Shown: positions 28,243 through 37,420, counted from the first letter of the stretch. The stretch: 64,000 bases of DNA from Neptunomonas qingdaonensis (GCF_900113275.1 NZ_FOOU01000008.1:109733-173732); one strand, 5' to 3'. A program made the numbers and translations. Notes: generated by a model from the letters alone, not told the origin.

Positions 28243-28953
28243 ATGTTCAGAAAGCAAGCAGCGTGTTTGGGGTGTAGTCTTGCCCTTGTTATATCTTTTT
28301 ATAGTTCAGGTGTAAGTGCGAATATTGAATCTGATCCCTGGGAAGGTATAAACAGAAGTATTTATCAGTTTAATAAAAAGATTGATAGTGCTTTTGTTAA
28401 GCCGCTTGCTCAAGGTTATCATGCAGTTACTCCCGACATTATCGAGACCGGCGTGCATAACTTTTTCTCTAATCTGGGTGATGTGACTTCATTAGCTAAC
28501 AATATCCTGCAGCTTAAGCTGGATGCTTCGCTTACCGATTTTTCCCGTATTGTCTTTAATAGCACCTTTGGCTTGGCTGGCTTGATTGATGTCGCGACCC
28601 CCATGGGGTTGAAAAGCGCCGAAGAAGATTTTGGTCAGACGCTGGGTTACTGGGGTATTACATCCGGTCCGTATGTCGTTTTACCTTTATTGGGCCCTAG
28701 TTCTGTGCGTGATGGTCTGGCTAAAATTCCTGACAGTAGTATAAATCTGTGGGCTGACGAAGTAGATCATATTCCTACGCGTAACAGTGGTTATGCTGCC
28801 GAGTTGTTAGATAAGCGAGTAGGGCTGTTTTCGGTAGAAAAACTGATTAGCGGTGATGAGTATGGTTTTGTTCGTGATGCTTATTTACAACAACGTGAGT
28901 TTGAAGTGAAAGATGGTCAGATGGATGGCACGTTTAATCAGGACGATTTTTAG
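28243..28953 (+). CDS. mlaA: MlaA (VacJ), outer-membrane phospholipid-removal protein
   Basis: The 236-aa protein has the MlaA core (DPWEGINRSIYQFN, NFFSNLGDV, EDFGQTLGYWG, SGPYVVLPLLGPSS). With the MlaFEDB/MlaC system it returns mislocalised phospholipids from the outer membrane. The N-terminus is a signal sequence ending near VSA; the CLGC stretch is only a poor lipobox, so lipidation is uncertain. mlaFEDCB are not in the window. It lies 35 bp before the RssB-like gene. I recall the order vacJ, RssB-like, STAS, tal from Pseudomonas genomes. Confidence 0.92.
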   Translation: MFRKQAACLGCSLALVISFYSSGVSANIESDPWEGINRSIYQFNKKIDSAFVKPLAQGYHAVTPDIIETGVHNFFSNLGDVTSLANNILQLKLDASLTDFSRIVFNSTFGLAGLIDVATPMGLKSAEEDFGQTLGYWGITSGPYVVLPLLGPSSVRDGLAKIPDSSINLWADEVDHIPTRNSGYAAELLDKRVGLFSVEKLISGDEYGFVRDAYLQQREFEVKDGQMDGTFNQDDF

Positions 28954-28988
28954 CGATATTAAAGTCTGGTCAGATTAAACTAGTATTT

Positions 28989-30164
28989 ATGACAAATTAT
29001 TTATCAGGCATACAGCTGTTTGGCTTTAGGCAACAAGACTTATCTTTAATCAGATCAGTGCTTAGTAGCGCGGGTCTTGATGGGCCCGGTATTGAAGCGC
29101 TGGATAACGTGATGCCCGAGGCAGGCTTGCTGTTTAAAAATTTTGGCATCTATGTATTGTCTGTGTCTGATCGGATTGATTTTGAACATCTGAAATCCCT
29201 GGCTGGAGATGATGGGCGATTTCCGATTATCGTGATATTGCATCAAAACAGTACGCCCTCGGTGATAGACGCATTAAGAGCTGGTGCTGATGATGTGTTT
29301 TATATAGAAAGCCTGCAGGTAGAATCTCCTGATTTTATAAACTCTATACAGCTAAAACTTAATCGTTGTCGCTTACTTTACGAGCGCCTGGTTTATCGTG
29401 AAGGGCTTGAAGCCTCGTTAGAAGAGTTAAAAGATGATCAGTATGCTGCGTTTCAGGTACAAAGTCGTTTGCTTCCTGCCGCGCAGCAGGTGATTCACGA
29501 TATTGAATATCAATTCAGCATTACTCCGTCACTTATTGTTAGCGGTGATTTTGTAGATGTGGTGCCCATTAGCGATGAGCTGACGCTTTTTTACCTGGCT
29601 GATGTTTCAGGTCATGGTGCTTCCTCTGCTTTAGTTACTGTGTTGCTGAAGAATATTACCAGTCGTCTGTTGCGAAATTTTAAGCGCCGCTCCAGTTATG
29701 ATATTTTATCTCCCCTTGAGACGCTGACTCGCTTTAATACAGAGATATATGCATTAGGACTCGATAAGCATCTGACAATCTTTTGTGGCTTGATCAATCA
29801 GCCAGAGAATACTCTGACATATGCGGTAGGGGGGCATCACCCTATGCCTGTTTATAAGTCCCCGGAAAAACTAATGGTGCTTGAAGGACGAGGTATGCCT
29901 GTCGGTTTGTTTACAGATGCCGTGTTTGTTGAGAAGCAAATAGTATTGGATAAAAACTTTTCACTCTATCTGTTTTCTGACGGGGTTTTGGAGTTGTTAC
30001 CGCAAAGCTCTATTATTGAAAAAGAAAAGGCTTTGTTAGATTGGTTGGATGCTACTAACGTCAATTTTTCGGCGCTCAAATCTCATATATTTGAAGGTAA
30101 TAAACATTTGGAACAGTATCCTGATGATATTGCCATTATGTCAGTCTCGAGAGTTATATTATGA
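28989..30164 (+). CDS. RssB-like protein: degenerate receiver + PP2C (SpoIIE) phosphatase
   Basis: The 391-aa cytoplasmic protein has a receiver-like fold (about 1-130). In it the usual acidic pocket and phosphoacceptor Asp are not visible: LFGFRQQD stands where the DD pair should be, and YVLSVSD at the acceptor strand. A helical linker leads to a PP2C-type phosphatase (about 165-388) with SGDFVDV, LADVSGHGASSALV, GGHHPMPVY, LFSDGVLEL and DDIAI, all metal-binding Asp present. The likely substrate is the adjacent STAS protein (ATGA overlap), forming a partner-switching module for sigma or chemosignalling control. Confidence 0.87.
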   Translation: MTNYLSGIQLFGFRQQDLSLIRSVLSSAGLDGPGIEALDNVMPEAGLLFKNFGIYVLSVSDRIDFEHLKSLAGDDGRFPIIVILHQNSTPSVIDALRAGADDVFYIESLQVESPDFINSIQLKLNRCRLLYERLVYREGLEASLEELKDDQYAAFQVQSRLLPAAQQVIHDIEYQFSITPSLIVSGDFVDVVPISDELTLFYLADVSGHGASSALVTVLLKNITSRLLRNFKRRSSYDILSPLETLTRFNTEIYALGLDKHLTIFCGLINQPENTLTYAVGGHHPMPVYKSPEKLMVLEGRGMPVGLFTDAVFVEKQIVLDKNFSLYLFSDGVLELLPQSSIIEKEKALLDWLDATNVNFSALKSHIFEGNKHLEQYPDDIAIMSVSRVIL

Positions 30165-30643
30165 ACCAGGGTTCTATTCATTATGCGCTTCTTGATAATC
30201 ACTATGTGATTAAATTTACCGGTGAAGTCCGTCTGACGCAGTGCTCTTCTCTGGGGGCCCATATTGAAAAGGTAATATCCTCGGATGAATGTGAGCACGT
30301 ATTAGTCGATGTAACAGAAGCTACCTGTCTTGATAGTACCACCCTTGGGTTGATTGCCAAGTTGGCTGTACGCGCTAAAAACAGGGGCTTGCCTGCTCCG
30401 ATGGTGGTGTCTACTCATGATGATGTGACGCGAACATTATTAAGCATGGGGTTTGACCAGATTTTTGTTTTTCTGGATGTATTGCCGTTAACGCAATACG
30501 AGTTAATACAGGTGCCTTTAATACAAGAGTCGGCTGAACAGATGCAGCAACGTATTATTAAAGCGCATAAAGTGCTCATGTCGTTAAATGATTCAAATTA
30601 TGAAGCGTTCAATAGTTTGATTGCCGCATTAGAGGAAAAATAG
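30161..30643 (+). CDS. STAS-domain anti-sigma-factor antagonist (RssC-like)
   Basis: The 160-aa protein has a STAS domain (about 1-105) with the phosphorylatable Ser in CLDSTTLGL, and a helical C-terminal extension. It would be dephosphorylated by the upstream PP2C protein, whose stop overlaps its start. The cognate kinase or anti-sigma factor is not in the window. Confidence 0.88.
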   Translation: MNQGSIHYALLDNHYVIKFTGEVRLTQCSSLGAHIEKVISSDECEHVLVDVTEATCLDSTTLGLIAKLAVRAKNRGLPAPMVVSTHDDVTRTLLSMGFDQIFVFLDVLPLTQYELIQVPLIQESAEQMQQRIIKAHKVLMSLNDSNYEAFNSLIAALEEK

Positions 30644-30782
30644 GACTTATTCCTATATATTCGATTTCTCAGCTCTGTAGAATAGCCGTTGTCAGGGATG
30701 CAGCAGGGAGGTTGAATTTCAATTGGAATTGTACATCTGACCATCATTTCAGGATAGATATGGTGCTTTACATGGATGTGAA

Positions 30783-30822
30783 TAAGGGCTCATTGCAGGA
30801 TGCATCAGAGCCCTTAACCTTT
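30783..30822. terminator. Hairpin between the STAS gene and tal
   Basis: TAAGGGCTC (30783-30791) and GAGCCCTTA (30808-30816) form a 9-bp perfect stem with a 16-nt loop, followed by CCTTTT on the + strand. It separates convergent transcription units. Confidence 0.7.
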
Positions 30823-31775
30823 TAAAGATCAGATAACACTTTTTCTAACTTAACCTGATCCGCTGCGAAATTTCTAATCCCTTCCGCCAGTTTCTCCGTT
30901 GCCATCGCATCTTCGTTCATGAGCCAGCGAAAAGTCATTTCATCACTGTCCGGTATAGCAATATCTGATGTCGCGGTGCTTTCACTGAGTTGTTGTATTA
31001 ATGGCGCGTTAGTTTTTTCCAGCTCGCTCATAAGCTGAGGGCTGATGGTCAATCTGTCGCAGCCTGAAAGACACTGGATTTCAGTGATATTGCGAAAGCT
31101 TGCTCCCATAACAATTGTTTTATAGCCATTCGCTTTATAAAAGTTATAGATACTTGAAACTGAAATGACGCCAGGGTCTAGCTCAGCAGAATAATCTTGT
31201 TCAGGTTGATTGGCTTTATACCAGTCTAAAATTCTGCCGACAAAAGGTGATATCAGGTAAGCCCCGGCATCAGCACAGGCGGCCGCTTGTGCAAAACTGA
31301 AGAGTAAGGTCAGGTTGCAATTAATGCCTTCCTTTTCCAGTATTCGGGCCGCTTGTATGCCTTCCCAGGTTGAAGCGATTTTTATTAAAATGCGATCATT
31401 GCTGATACCCGCATCATTGTATAAGCGTATTAATTGGTACGCTTGTTCAACGGTTGCTTCAGTATTAAAAGATAAGCGGGCATCAACTTCTGTTGAAATT
31501 CTTCCCGGGATAACTTTAAGGATCTCAAGGCCAATTAATACACTCAGTTTTTGTGTCATTAAAGAGAGCTGAGTTTGCGGGTCTTGGCTTTGTGCGCTTG
31601 CCCATGATTTGGCTTGGTTAAGTAAAGGGGCGTATATAGGTAAGCCAGCCGCTTTAAGTAGTAATGAAGGGTTGGTTGTTGCATCGACGGGTGTGAACTG
31701 GCCGATAGCTTCTATGTCACCGGTATCGGCAACCACGGTGGTCATTGATTTGAGTTGCTGTAGCTGGTTTTCCAT
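30822..31775 (-). CDS. tal: Transaldolase
   Basis: The pentose-phosphate enzyme transfers a dihydroxyacetone unit between sugar phosphates through a Schiff base. From the Met at 31775 it is 317 aa, the TalB length. Motifs are [21 protein letters not shown] and the Schiff-base Lys in [13 protein letters not shown]. The upstream Met (31790) is possible, but its ribosome binding site is no better. It follows dusA closely on the same strand and is probably cotranscribed. Confidence 0.95.
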   Translation of the reverse strand: MENQLQQLKSMTTVVADTGDIEAIGQFTPVDATTNPSLLLKAAGLPIYAPLLNQAKSWASAQSQDPQTQLSLMTQKLSVLIGLEILKVIPGRISTEVDARLSFNTEATVEQAYQLIRLYNDAGISNDRILIKIASTWEGIQAARILEKEGINCNLTLLFSFAQAAACADAGAYLISPFVGRILDWYKANQPEQDYSAELDPGVISVSSIYNFYKANGYKTIVMGASFRNITEIQCLSGCDRLTISPQLMSELEKTNAPLIQQLSESTATSDIAIPDSDEMTFRWLMNEDAMATEKLAEGIRNFAADQVKLEKVLSDL

Positions 31776-31807
31776 GGGTTGGATTTCCATAAATTATTAT
31801 TCGTAAG

Positions 31808-32827
31808 TTAACTGAATTCTTTGATTTTCGTCAGTGCCTGCTGAATGACATCAACACCCGCGCCCCGTTTATAAGCCTGTTCACTAATCAGACGGCGGAA
31901 TTGTTTGCCTCCGGGCATACCATGAAATATGCCTAGTATATGACGAGAAATGTGATTTAGGTAAACATCCTGTTTAAGTTGTTCCTCAATGTAAGGCAGA
32001 TAGGCCTCAACCGCCTCCAGGCGTTTAATAACAGCTTGGTCGGCGCCATATATGCTACGGTCTACATCGGCCAGTATATAGGGATTTTGGTAGGCTTCCC
32101 GTCCCATCATGACGCCATCGATATGCTCAAGGTGAGACTGAGATTCCTGCAGTGTTTTTACGCCGCCATTAAGGATAATCTCAAGCTCTGGAAATGCCTG
32201 TTTTAGCTGATAGACTCTCTCATATTGTAACGGCGGAACATCTCTGTTTTGCTTCGGGCTGAGTCCCTGCAGTACTGCTTTGCGGGCGTGTACAATAAAG
32301 GTAGTGCAGCCGGATCTCTTTACCGTATCGACAAAATGATGCAGGTGCTCATCGCTATCCAGATCATCAATACCCAGCCGATGCTTAATCGTCACGGGAA
32401 TAGTCACAGCGTCGAGCATGGCAGACATGCAGTCCCGCACTTTTTCGGGATACTCCATTAAACAGGCGCCAATCATGTTGTTCTGAACACGATCACTGGG
32501 GCAACCGACATTCAGATTGACCTCATCATAGCCATATTCTTGTGCCATACGAGCACACTTTGCAAGGTCTGCAGGATCACTTCCGCCAAGTTGTAAAGCC
32601 ACCGGGTGCTCGCCTTCGTTATAGGCCAGATGACGGTGTTTATCACCAAAAATTAATGCACCCGAGGTCACCATTTCTGAATAAAGCACGCTGTTTTTAG
32701 ACAGGATGCGATGAAACATCCGACAGTGTTTATCGGTCCAGTCCATCATGGGCGCTACACTGAAGCGTCTATCCAGAGTATCCCTCGTAGTTGTTGTCTT
32801 TGCGGCTGTTTCTATTGTATTTTTCAA
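31808..32827 (-). CDS. dusA: tRNA-dihydrouridine(20/20a) synthase DusA
   Basis: The 339-aa flavoenzyme reduces uridines in the tRNA D-loop. Motifs are FSVAPMMDWTDKHCR, VALQLGGSDP, NLNVGCPSDRVQ with the catalytic Cys in GACLM, and VHARKAVLQGLSPKQNR, which marks the DusA subgroup. The dusA 5' region is a known attachment site for dusA-associated tyrosine integrases, and an integrase remnant lies just upstream here. Confidence 0.95.
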   Translation of the reverse strand: MKNTIETAAKTTTTRDTLDRRFSVAPMMDWTDKHCRMFHRILSKNSVLYSEMVTSGALIFGDKHRHLAYNEGEHPVALQLGGSDPADLAKCARMAQEYGYDEVNLNVGCPSDRVQNNMIGACLMEYPEKVRDCMSAMLDAVTIPVTIKHRLGIDDLDSDEHLHHFVDTVKRSGCTTFIVHARKAVLQGLSPKQNRDVPPLQYERVYQLKQAFPELEIILNGGVKTLQESQSHLEHIDGVMMGREAYQNPYILADVDRSIYGADQAVIKRLEAVEAYLPYIEEQLKQDVYLNHISRHILGIFHGMPGGKQFRRLISEQAYKRGAGVDVIQQALTKIKEFS

Positions 32828-32904
32828 TGGTCTGTTTTTGTCTGAAATTGGTTATTTTGGGTGTTTTGGGTTAGTCAGGCTACGCACAATGCCACATGAA
32901 ATTG

Positions 32905-32951
32905 TTTAGCACTGGCTCTTTAGCACTGGCTCTTTAGCACTGGCTCTTTAA
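32905..32951 (+). repeat. Perfect 14-bp tandem repeat x3 between dusA and the integrase remnant
   Basis: TTTAGCACTGGCTC is repeated perfectly at 32905, 32919 and 32933, followed by TTTAAC. The TAG/TAA triplets (32907, 32921, 32935, 32949) fall in all three frames. The copies are identical, so the expansion is recent. Confidence 0.93.
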
Positions 32952-32964
32952 CAGAGGACAATGC

Positions 32965-33309
32965 ATAGCGACTATTTCTGCCCGCAAGCGTAAAGATAAA
33001 TTTGTTTCGTATGCTGTTCAAATTCGTATCCGCACAGATGACAGGATTATATATCAACAGGCGCAAACATTCGATCAGCGTAGGATGCCTGTACGTAAGA
33101 TGCCTGTATATAGAGAGCGTAAGCGTGAGGCATATATTAGTGCGGTTGGGATTGAGTCTTTGGCGGGTAGCTTTTCTACAGACTATGCGGGTTATCGTTA
33201 TGTTGATGCAGTGCCACTCAGTATTGAGCAAAAACGTGGAAGTGCAGCTTCGGGCTTAAGAATGGAATATACAAGCCCTGCTAATGCAAAAACGAATAGC
33301 AGGGCTTAG
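32965..33309 (+). pseudogene. Decayed tyrosine-integrase N-terminus beside dusA
   Basis: The + frame from 32965 reads ATISARKRKDKFVSYAVQ then IRIRTDDRIIYQQAQTFD. This has the look of the N-terminal DNA-binding region of phage-type integrases (ATI..RK.G...Y..QIR..., then AQTFD). The expected start codon is ATA (32965-32967), with AGAGG perfectly spaced upstream, suggesting ATG was lost. After about residue 40 an integrase reading is not recognisable, and a 15-bp duplication (RRMPV/RKMPV) follows. The frame stays open to the TAG at 33307-33309, but its end lies in a terminator hairpin. No catalytic domain is present. Confidence 0.6.
33273..33307 (-). terminator. Terminator-like hairpin after the paa operon
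   Basis: AAGCCCTGCTA (33273-33283) and TAGCAGGGCTT (33297-33307) form an 11-bp perfect stem with a 13-nt loop, 21 bp after the paaE stop. The T tract is weak. Confidence 0.75.
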
Positions 33310-33327
33310 AGGGATCAGATAGAACGG

Positions 33328-34425
33328 TTAGCGCTGGTCGAAATCGACAACAACTTTATCTGAAATAGGGTGTGCCTGGCAGCTAAGAATGTAACCGGCT
33401 TCGATCTCATGTTTCTCAAGACCGTGAGTGATGTCCATATCGACTTCACCTTCCATTAGCTTACATTTGCAGGTAGAGCACACGCCTGCTTTACAGGCGT
33501 AAGGTAGCTCCATGCCATTAGCCATGCCGGCATCCAGAATATTGGAGCCAACAGTCGCCAGTTCAAACATGATTGAACGGCCATCAGCAACAACAGTTAC
33601 TTTGCTGAGCTTCTCTTCTCCAAAGTCCTCAATACGCTTCTGGGCTTTGTCCAGAATCTTCTGAGAGTCGGCTGATGAGTTAGCAAACAGCTCGTAGTGG
33701 ATCTGGTCGTCGCTCAAGCCTTCCATGCGGAAGCCGCGAGAGATTTCAGACATCATAGATTCAGGCCCGCAGATAAAGGCCTCATCTGTGTTCTTGATAT
33801 TGATCAGCCCGCTTTTCTGTAAAGCGTAGCCTTTTTTGTTATCCAGGCGACCGTTCAGCAGGTCAGCTCCCTGATCTTCAAAGTCCATGATATTGATCCA
33901 CTGGAAGCGATCCATATAACGGTTTTTGACGAAGTTCAGTTCTTCTTTAAACATCACTGAGTTGCTGCGACGGTTACCGTAGAGCAAGGTAACACGGCTG
34001 TTTGGCTCAACGTCTAACACAGATTTAATGATCGAGATCATTGGCGTTATGCCAGAGCCTACCGCGATACACATGTAGTTCTTGGCATTATCGGCTTTTA
34101 GCTCGGTATGGAAGCTACCCTGTGGCGGCATAACTTCAATTTCATCACCTGCTTTAAAAGTATCATTGGCAAAGTTTGAGAACTTACCATCTTTAACACG
34201 CTTGATACCTACACGCATATGCCCGTCGTTAATACCTGAGCATATTGAATATGAGCGACGCACATCTTCACCGTCGATCATGGCTTTAATCGTCAGAAAC
34301 TGACCTTGGATAAATGTAAATTTTTCTTTCAGAGCTTCTGGAACATCGAATGTTACACAGATAGCCGTATCCGTTTCCGGTTGTACGTCAGCTATCTTCA
34401 ATGTGTAGAAATTGGTGTCAGACAT
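33328..34425 (-). CDS. paaE: Phenylacetyl-CoA epoxidase reductase subunit PaaE
   Basis: The 365-aa protein passes NADPH electrons to the PaaABC oxygenase. An N-terminal FAD/NAD-binding ferredoxin reductase module (about 1-240; RRSYSICSG, AVGSGITPMISI) is joined to a C-terminal plant-type [2Fe-2S] domain. Its ligand cysteines lie in CKAGVCSTCKCK and LSCQAHP. It is the last gene of paaABCDE, 8 bp after paaD. Confidence 0.96.
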   Translation of the reverse strand: MSDTNFYTLKIADVQPETDTAICVTFDVPEALKEKFTFIQGQFLTIKAMIDGEDVRRSYSICSGINDGHMRVGIKRVKDGKFSNFANDTFKAGDEIEVMPPQGSFHTELKADNAKNYMCIAVGSGITPMISIIKSVLDVEPNSRVTLLYGNRRSNSVMFKEELNFVKNRYMDRFQWINIMDFEDQGADLLNGRLDNKKGYALQKSGLINIKNTDEAFICGPESMMSEISRGFRMEGLSDDQIHYELFANSSADSQKILDKAQKRIEDFGEEKLSKVTVVADGRSIMFELATVGSNILDAGMANGMELPYACKAGVCSTCKCKLMEGEVDMDITHGLEKHEIEAGYILSCQAHPISDKVVVDFDQR

Positions 34426-34433
34426 CGCTTCAC

Positions 34434-34976
34434 CTATATCTTTTTAAAATAGTCAAATGGCTCACTGCAATCATTGCATTGGAACAGTGCTTTGCAGGCC
34501 GTAGAGCCAAACTCACTGATCCTGCGAGTATTTCTGGAACCACAATGTGGGCATTGGGCATGCGCTTCGGGTGTTAAACCGTCTTCACAAAGATCGGCAT
34601 CTTCAGATGGCGCAATGCCATATTCGCGAAGATTTTTGCGTCCTTGTGGCGACATCCACTCTGAACTCCAGGCAGGCGAGAGTATGGTTTTTATAACCAC
34701 CTCGTTATACCCCGCTTTGTTCAGCGCTGTTTCTACATCACTGGTGATGGTGTCCATTGCAGGACAGCCGGAGTAGGTGGGAGTGATCGTCACTACCACC
34801 TGATTTCCGTTGCGCTCTACATCACGTAAAATGCCCAGATCCCAAATACTCAGTACAGGTACCTCAGGATCTTTTACTTCATCGAGAATATCCCAGAGCT
34901 CTTTTACTTCTGCTTTGTTGCGTTGTTGCAGACGTTGATACTCTTCGTCTGGCATCAGTGAGATCTCTTTCATCAT
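34434..34976 (-). CDS. paaD: PaaD, phenylacetyl-CoA epoxidase maturation protein
   Basis: The protein is about 180 aa, with an N-terminal MIP18/DUF59 domain (DEVKDPEVPVLSIWDLGI, PTYSGCPAMD). A C-terminal zinc or cluster site follows (CPHCGS, CKALFQCNDC). PaaD is thought to help iron-sulfur or metal assembly of the epoxidase. Two adjacent Met codons follow the paaC stop directly, so translation is probably coupled. I chose the first ATG after an in-frame TTG. Confidence 0.94.
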   Translation of the reverse strand: MMKEISLMPDEEYQRLQQRNKAEVKELWDILDEVKDPEVPVLSIWDLGILRDVERNGNQVVVTITPTYSGCPAMDTITSDVETALNKAGYNEVVIKTILSPAWSSEWMSPQGRKNLREYGIAPSEDADLCEDGLTPEAHAQCPHCGSRNTRRISEFGSTACKALFQCNDCSEPFDYFKKI

Positions 34977-34979
34977 CAA

Positions 34980-35744
34980 TTACCACTGGCAACCGGGGTG
35001 GGAGCGGTGCACAATCTGCAGCTCGGTCAGCATGTGACCCAGATTTTCAGTGTGATAACCGGTGCGTCCGCCACGTACAGCCCAACTGTCTTCAGGCACT
35101 GTTATCGTTGACTCAGTGAGAATAGCACTGACATCTTTGTGCCATTGATCACGTAGTTTGGAGACATCAACGCCGATACCGTTGTCCGCTAATAATTGCT
35201 CGGTTTCATCCATATCGAACATCTCATGGGTATAGCCCCATAGCTGGTCAGCGGCTTTCTGAGTGCGTTTATGGCTTTCTTCAGTCCCGTCTCCCAGGCG
35301 GTGAACCCAGTCCCGGCTCCGGCGTACGTGGTACTTGGTTTCTTTGATCGCTTTTGCAGCAACCGCGGCAATTCTTTCATCTTTGGATTTTACAAGCTCA
35401 GGTAGTACCAGGCTGTAGTAGACATCAGCAAATAGCTGGCGGATCTGCGAATAAGCAAAGTCACCACGCGGCATCTCCAGCAATAGCAGATTACGGTAGT
35501 CGCGATCGCTGCGCATATAGGCGAAATCATCTTCGGTACGGCCATCTGCAGCAAGTTCTGCTGCATAGGTGTAGAACATACGTGCACGGCCTACGTAATC
35601 TAATGCTACGTTGGCGTAAGCGATATCCTCTTCTAAAAACGGAGCATAGCTTACCCATTCTGAAATGCGGTGTCCCAGTACCAGAGAATCGTCACCTAAA
35701 CGGGTCACATATTCCAGTGTGGCTGCTTTTATTGCATCACTCAT
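34980..35744 (-). CDS. paaC: PaaC, phenylacetyl-CoA epoxidase structural subunit
   Basis: The 254-aa protein has a ferritin-like four-helix fold (LGHRISEWV, DYVGRARMFYTYA, KETKYHVRRSRDWV). PaaC partners the catalytic PaaA in the multicomponent epoxidase that converts phenylacetyl-CoA to its 1,2-epoxide. The gene is 20 bp from paaB and abuts paaD. Confidence 0.95.
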   Translation of the reverse strand: MSDAIKAATLEYVTRLGDDSLVLGHRISEWVSYAPFLEEDIAYANVALDYVGRARMFYTYAAELAADGRTEDDFAYMRSDRDYRNLLLLEMPRGDFAYSQIRQLFADVYYSLVLPELVKSKDERIAAVAAKAIKETKYHVRRSRDWVHRLGDGTEESHKRTQKAADQLWGYTHEMFDMDETEQLLADNGIGVDVSKLRDQWHKDVSAILTESTITVPEDSWAVRGGRTGYHTENLGHMLTELQIVHRSHPGCQW

Positions 35745-35764
35745 CTTAAATAGTCCTCACTGAA

Positions 35765-36052
35765 TTACATGTTGTTAACGGGGTCAGGCAGCACATAATA
35801 AGTCGCATGACGGTAGGGTTTGTCGTCAGAAGGATCATAAAAGCTTTCAGCATCATCTTCCTGGGAAGCGCAGATGTCGTTTGATTTCACCACCCAGATG
35901 CTAACGCCTTCGCTTCGACGCGTGTAGCAGTCGCGCGCATATTCAAGCGCCTGAGCGTGATCTTCTGCGTGCAGGCTACCTACGTGTTTATGATCAAGGC
36001 CACGCTTTGAGCGGATAAATACTTCAAACAGTTCTAGTTTTTCAGTTGTCAT
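35765..36052 (-). CDS. paaB: PaaB, phenylacetyl-CoA epoxidase small subunit
   Basis: The 95-aa protein has the family motifs LFEVFIRSKRGLDHKHVGS and ALEYARDCYTRR. It bridges PaaAC heterodimers in the complex. It lies 12 bp after paaA in the operon. Confidence 0.95.
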   Translation of the reverse strand: MTTEKLELFEVFIRSKRGLDHKHVGSLHAEDHAQALEYARDCYTRRSEGVSIWVVKSNDICASQEDDAESFYDPSDDKPYRHATYYVLPDPVNNM

Positions 36053-36064
36053 GTCAAATACCTC

Positions 36065-37006
36065 TTACGCCACGTTTTTTATTTTATTGGCATTTTTTTT
36101 GTCGTTATATGCAGTAATAGCGTCACGTACCCAAGCGCCTTCTTCGTGAGCGGCAACATGATGCTCAATACGCTGACGGTTACAGTGACCATTTCCGTTA
36201 ATGACGCTGTAAAACTCTTCCCAGTCAATGTCACCATGATCGTAATGGCCACGCTCTTCATTCCATTTGATCGCAGGATCCGGGTGCGCTAATCCCAAAA
36301 ATTCTATCTGTGGGACTGTTTGGTCGATAAATTTCTGGCGTAAGTCATCATTGGTTTCACGTTTGATCTTCCATTCCATCGATTTGGCAGAATGTGCTGA
36401 TTCAGAATCGTGAGGACCAAACATCATCAGTGCTGGCCAATAGAAACGGTTTAAAGAATCCTGTGCCATCTGTTTCTGTTCAGGAGAACCTTTTGCCAAT
36501 GCGAGCAGCGCTTCATAACCCTGACGCTGATGGAAACTTTCTTCTTTACAGATGCGGATCATGGCGCGTGCATAAGGGCCGTAAGAAGTCCGCTGCAGAG
36601 ATACCTGGTTTACAATGGCAGCACCATCAACCAGCCAGCCAATAGCACCTACATCGCCCCAGGTTAGGGTGGGGTAGTTAAAAATGGATGCATATTTGGC
36701 CGTGCCTTGTTGCAAGGCTTCGATCATTTCTGCACGAGTAATGCCAAGCGTTTCAGTAGCGCTGTAAAGGTAAAGTCCATGACCTGCTTCATCCTGTACC
36801 TTGGATAGCAGAACGGCTTTACGACGCAAGGAAGGTGCACGGGTAATCCAGTTTCCTTCAGGCTGCATGCCGATCACTTCAGAGTGAGCGTGTTGAGACA
36901 TCTGACGGATAACATTTTTACGGTAAGCATCCGGCATCCAATCCTTGGGTTCGATTTTATCTTCAGCGTTGATCTTACGCATGAAATTTTGTTCTTCTGG
37001 CGTCAT
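36065..37006 (-). CDS. paaA: PaaA, phenylacetyl-CoA epoxidase catalytic subunit
   Basis: The 313-aa di-iron monooxygenase subunit carries ligand motifs [14 protein letters not shown] and [13 protein letters not shown] (paired ExxH-type sites). It adds one oxygen atom to the phenylacetyl-CoA ring. It is the first gene of paaABCDE. Later steps (paaG, paaZ, paaJ, paaH, paaK) are not in the window, so the pathway must be completed elsewhere. A long inverted repeat upstream may be the operator. Confidence 0.96.
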   Translation of the reverse strand: MTPEEQNFMRKINAEDKIEPKDWMPDAYRKNVIRQMSQHAHSEVIGMQPEGNWITRAPSLRRKAVLLSKVQDEAGHGLYLYSATETLGITRAEMIEALQQGTAKYASIFNYPTLTWGDVGAIGWLVDGAAIVNQVSLQRTSYGPYARAMIRICKEESFHQRQGYEALLALAKGSPEQKQMAQDSLNRFYWPALMMFGPHDSESAHSAKSMEWKIKRETNDDLRQKFIDQTVPQIEFLGLAHPDPAIKWNEERGHYDHGDIDWEEFYSVINGNGHCNRQRIEHHVAAHEEGAWVRDAITAYNDKKNANKIKNVA

Positions 37007-37128
37007 TATTCTGCTCTCCGGTGTTCTGGTTCGTTTTTCAGGCTACGAGTTTTTTTTATTGTCTTCATAGCAGGCGCATCAATCAGTCTTTCTGTTAAGA
37101 ATAAATGTACCTCGAAATATTTTAAAAT

Positions 37129-37166
37129 GATACATAAAATTACTAAAAAATATGTTTTATTGTATC
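37129..37166 (-). promoter_or_regulatory. Inverted repeat, candidate operator of the paa operon
   Basis: GATACATAAAA (37129-37139) and TTTTATTGTATC (37155-37166) are nearly perfect inverted arms (one extra base), 123-160 bp upstream of the paaA ATG. A PaaX- or TetR-type regulator could bind here; no such gene is in the window. Confidence 0.45.
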
Positions 37167-37204
37167 GCTTTGTCGCTTTTTATTGTCCGATACCACTACT
37201 CATA

Positions 37205-37264
37205 ATACTTAAGGCGATACTTAAGGTAATAGTTAAGGTGATACTTAGGGTGATAGTTAAGGCA
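37205..37264. repeat. 12-bp tandem array x5 in the paa upstream region
   Basis: Five contiguous 12-bp units: ATACTTAAGGCG, ATACTTAAGGTA, ATAGTTAAGGTG, ATACTTAGGGTG and ATAGTTAAGGCA (37205-37264). They lie in the 414-bp gap between the glycerophosphodiesterase gene and paaA. They could be iterated binding sites or a microduplication. Read as protein they give an Ile/Val/Lys repeat, which I do not consider a gene. Confidence 0.85.
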
Positions 37265-37420
37265 CTGTAAAAGCGCGAAATTCAGGATGGATTTCTAATC
37301 GAACGGCACGCAAATGACCTGAAGTGTTGATCTGAACGCATGCTCAGCATGAGGGTGGGGTGTCGGCGGGGACGCTGTTTGTTAATTAAAGCGAGAGATT
37401 AGCGGGGTGGGGTGCTGATA

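Noticed and set aside
33002..33259. Two further frames (both strands) in the integrase remnant region
   Set aside because: They have no ribosome binding site or recognisable motif; the integrase-like frame explains the region better.
37205..37264. CRISPR-like repeat array
   Set aside because: Units are 12 bp and contiguous with no spacers; the same holds for all tandem arrays here, and no cas gene is present.
36884..37270. 128-codon + strand frame ending in an Ile/Val/Lys repeat
   Set aside because: It overlaps the start of paaA on the other strand and its tail is only the translation of the 12-bp DNA array.
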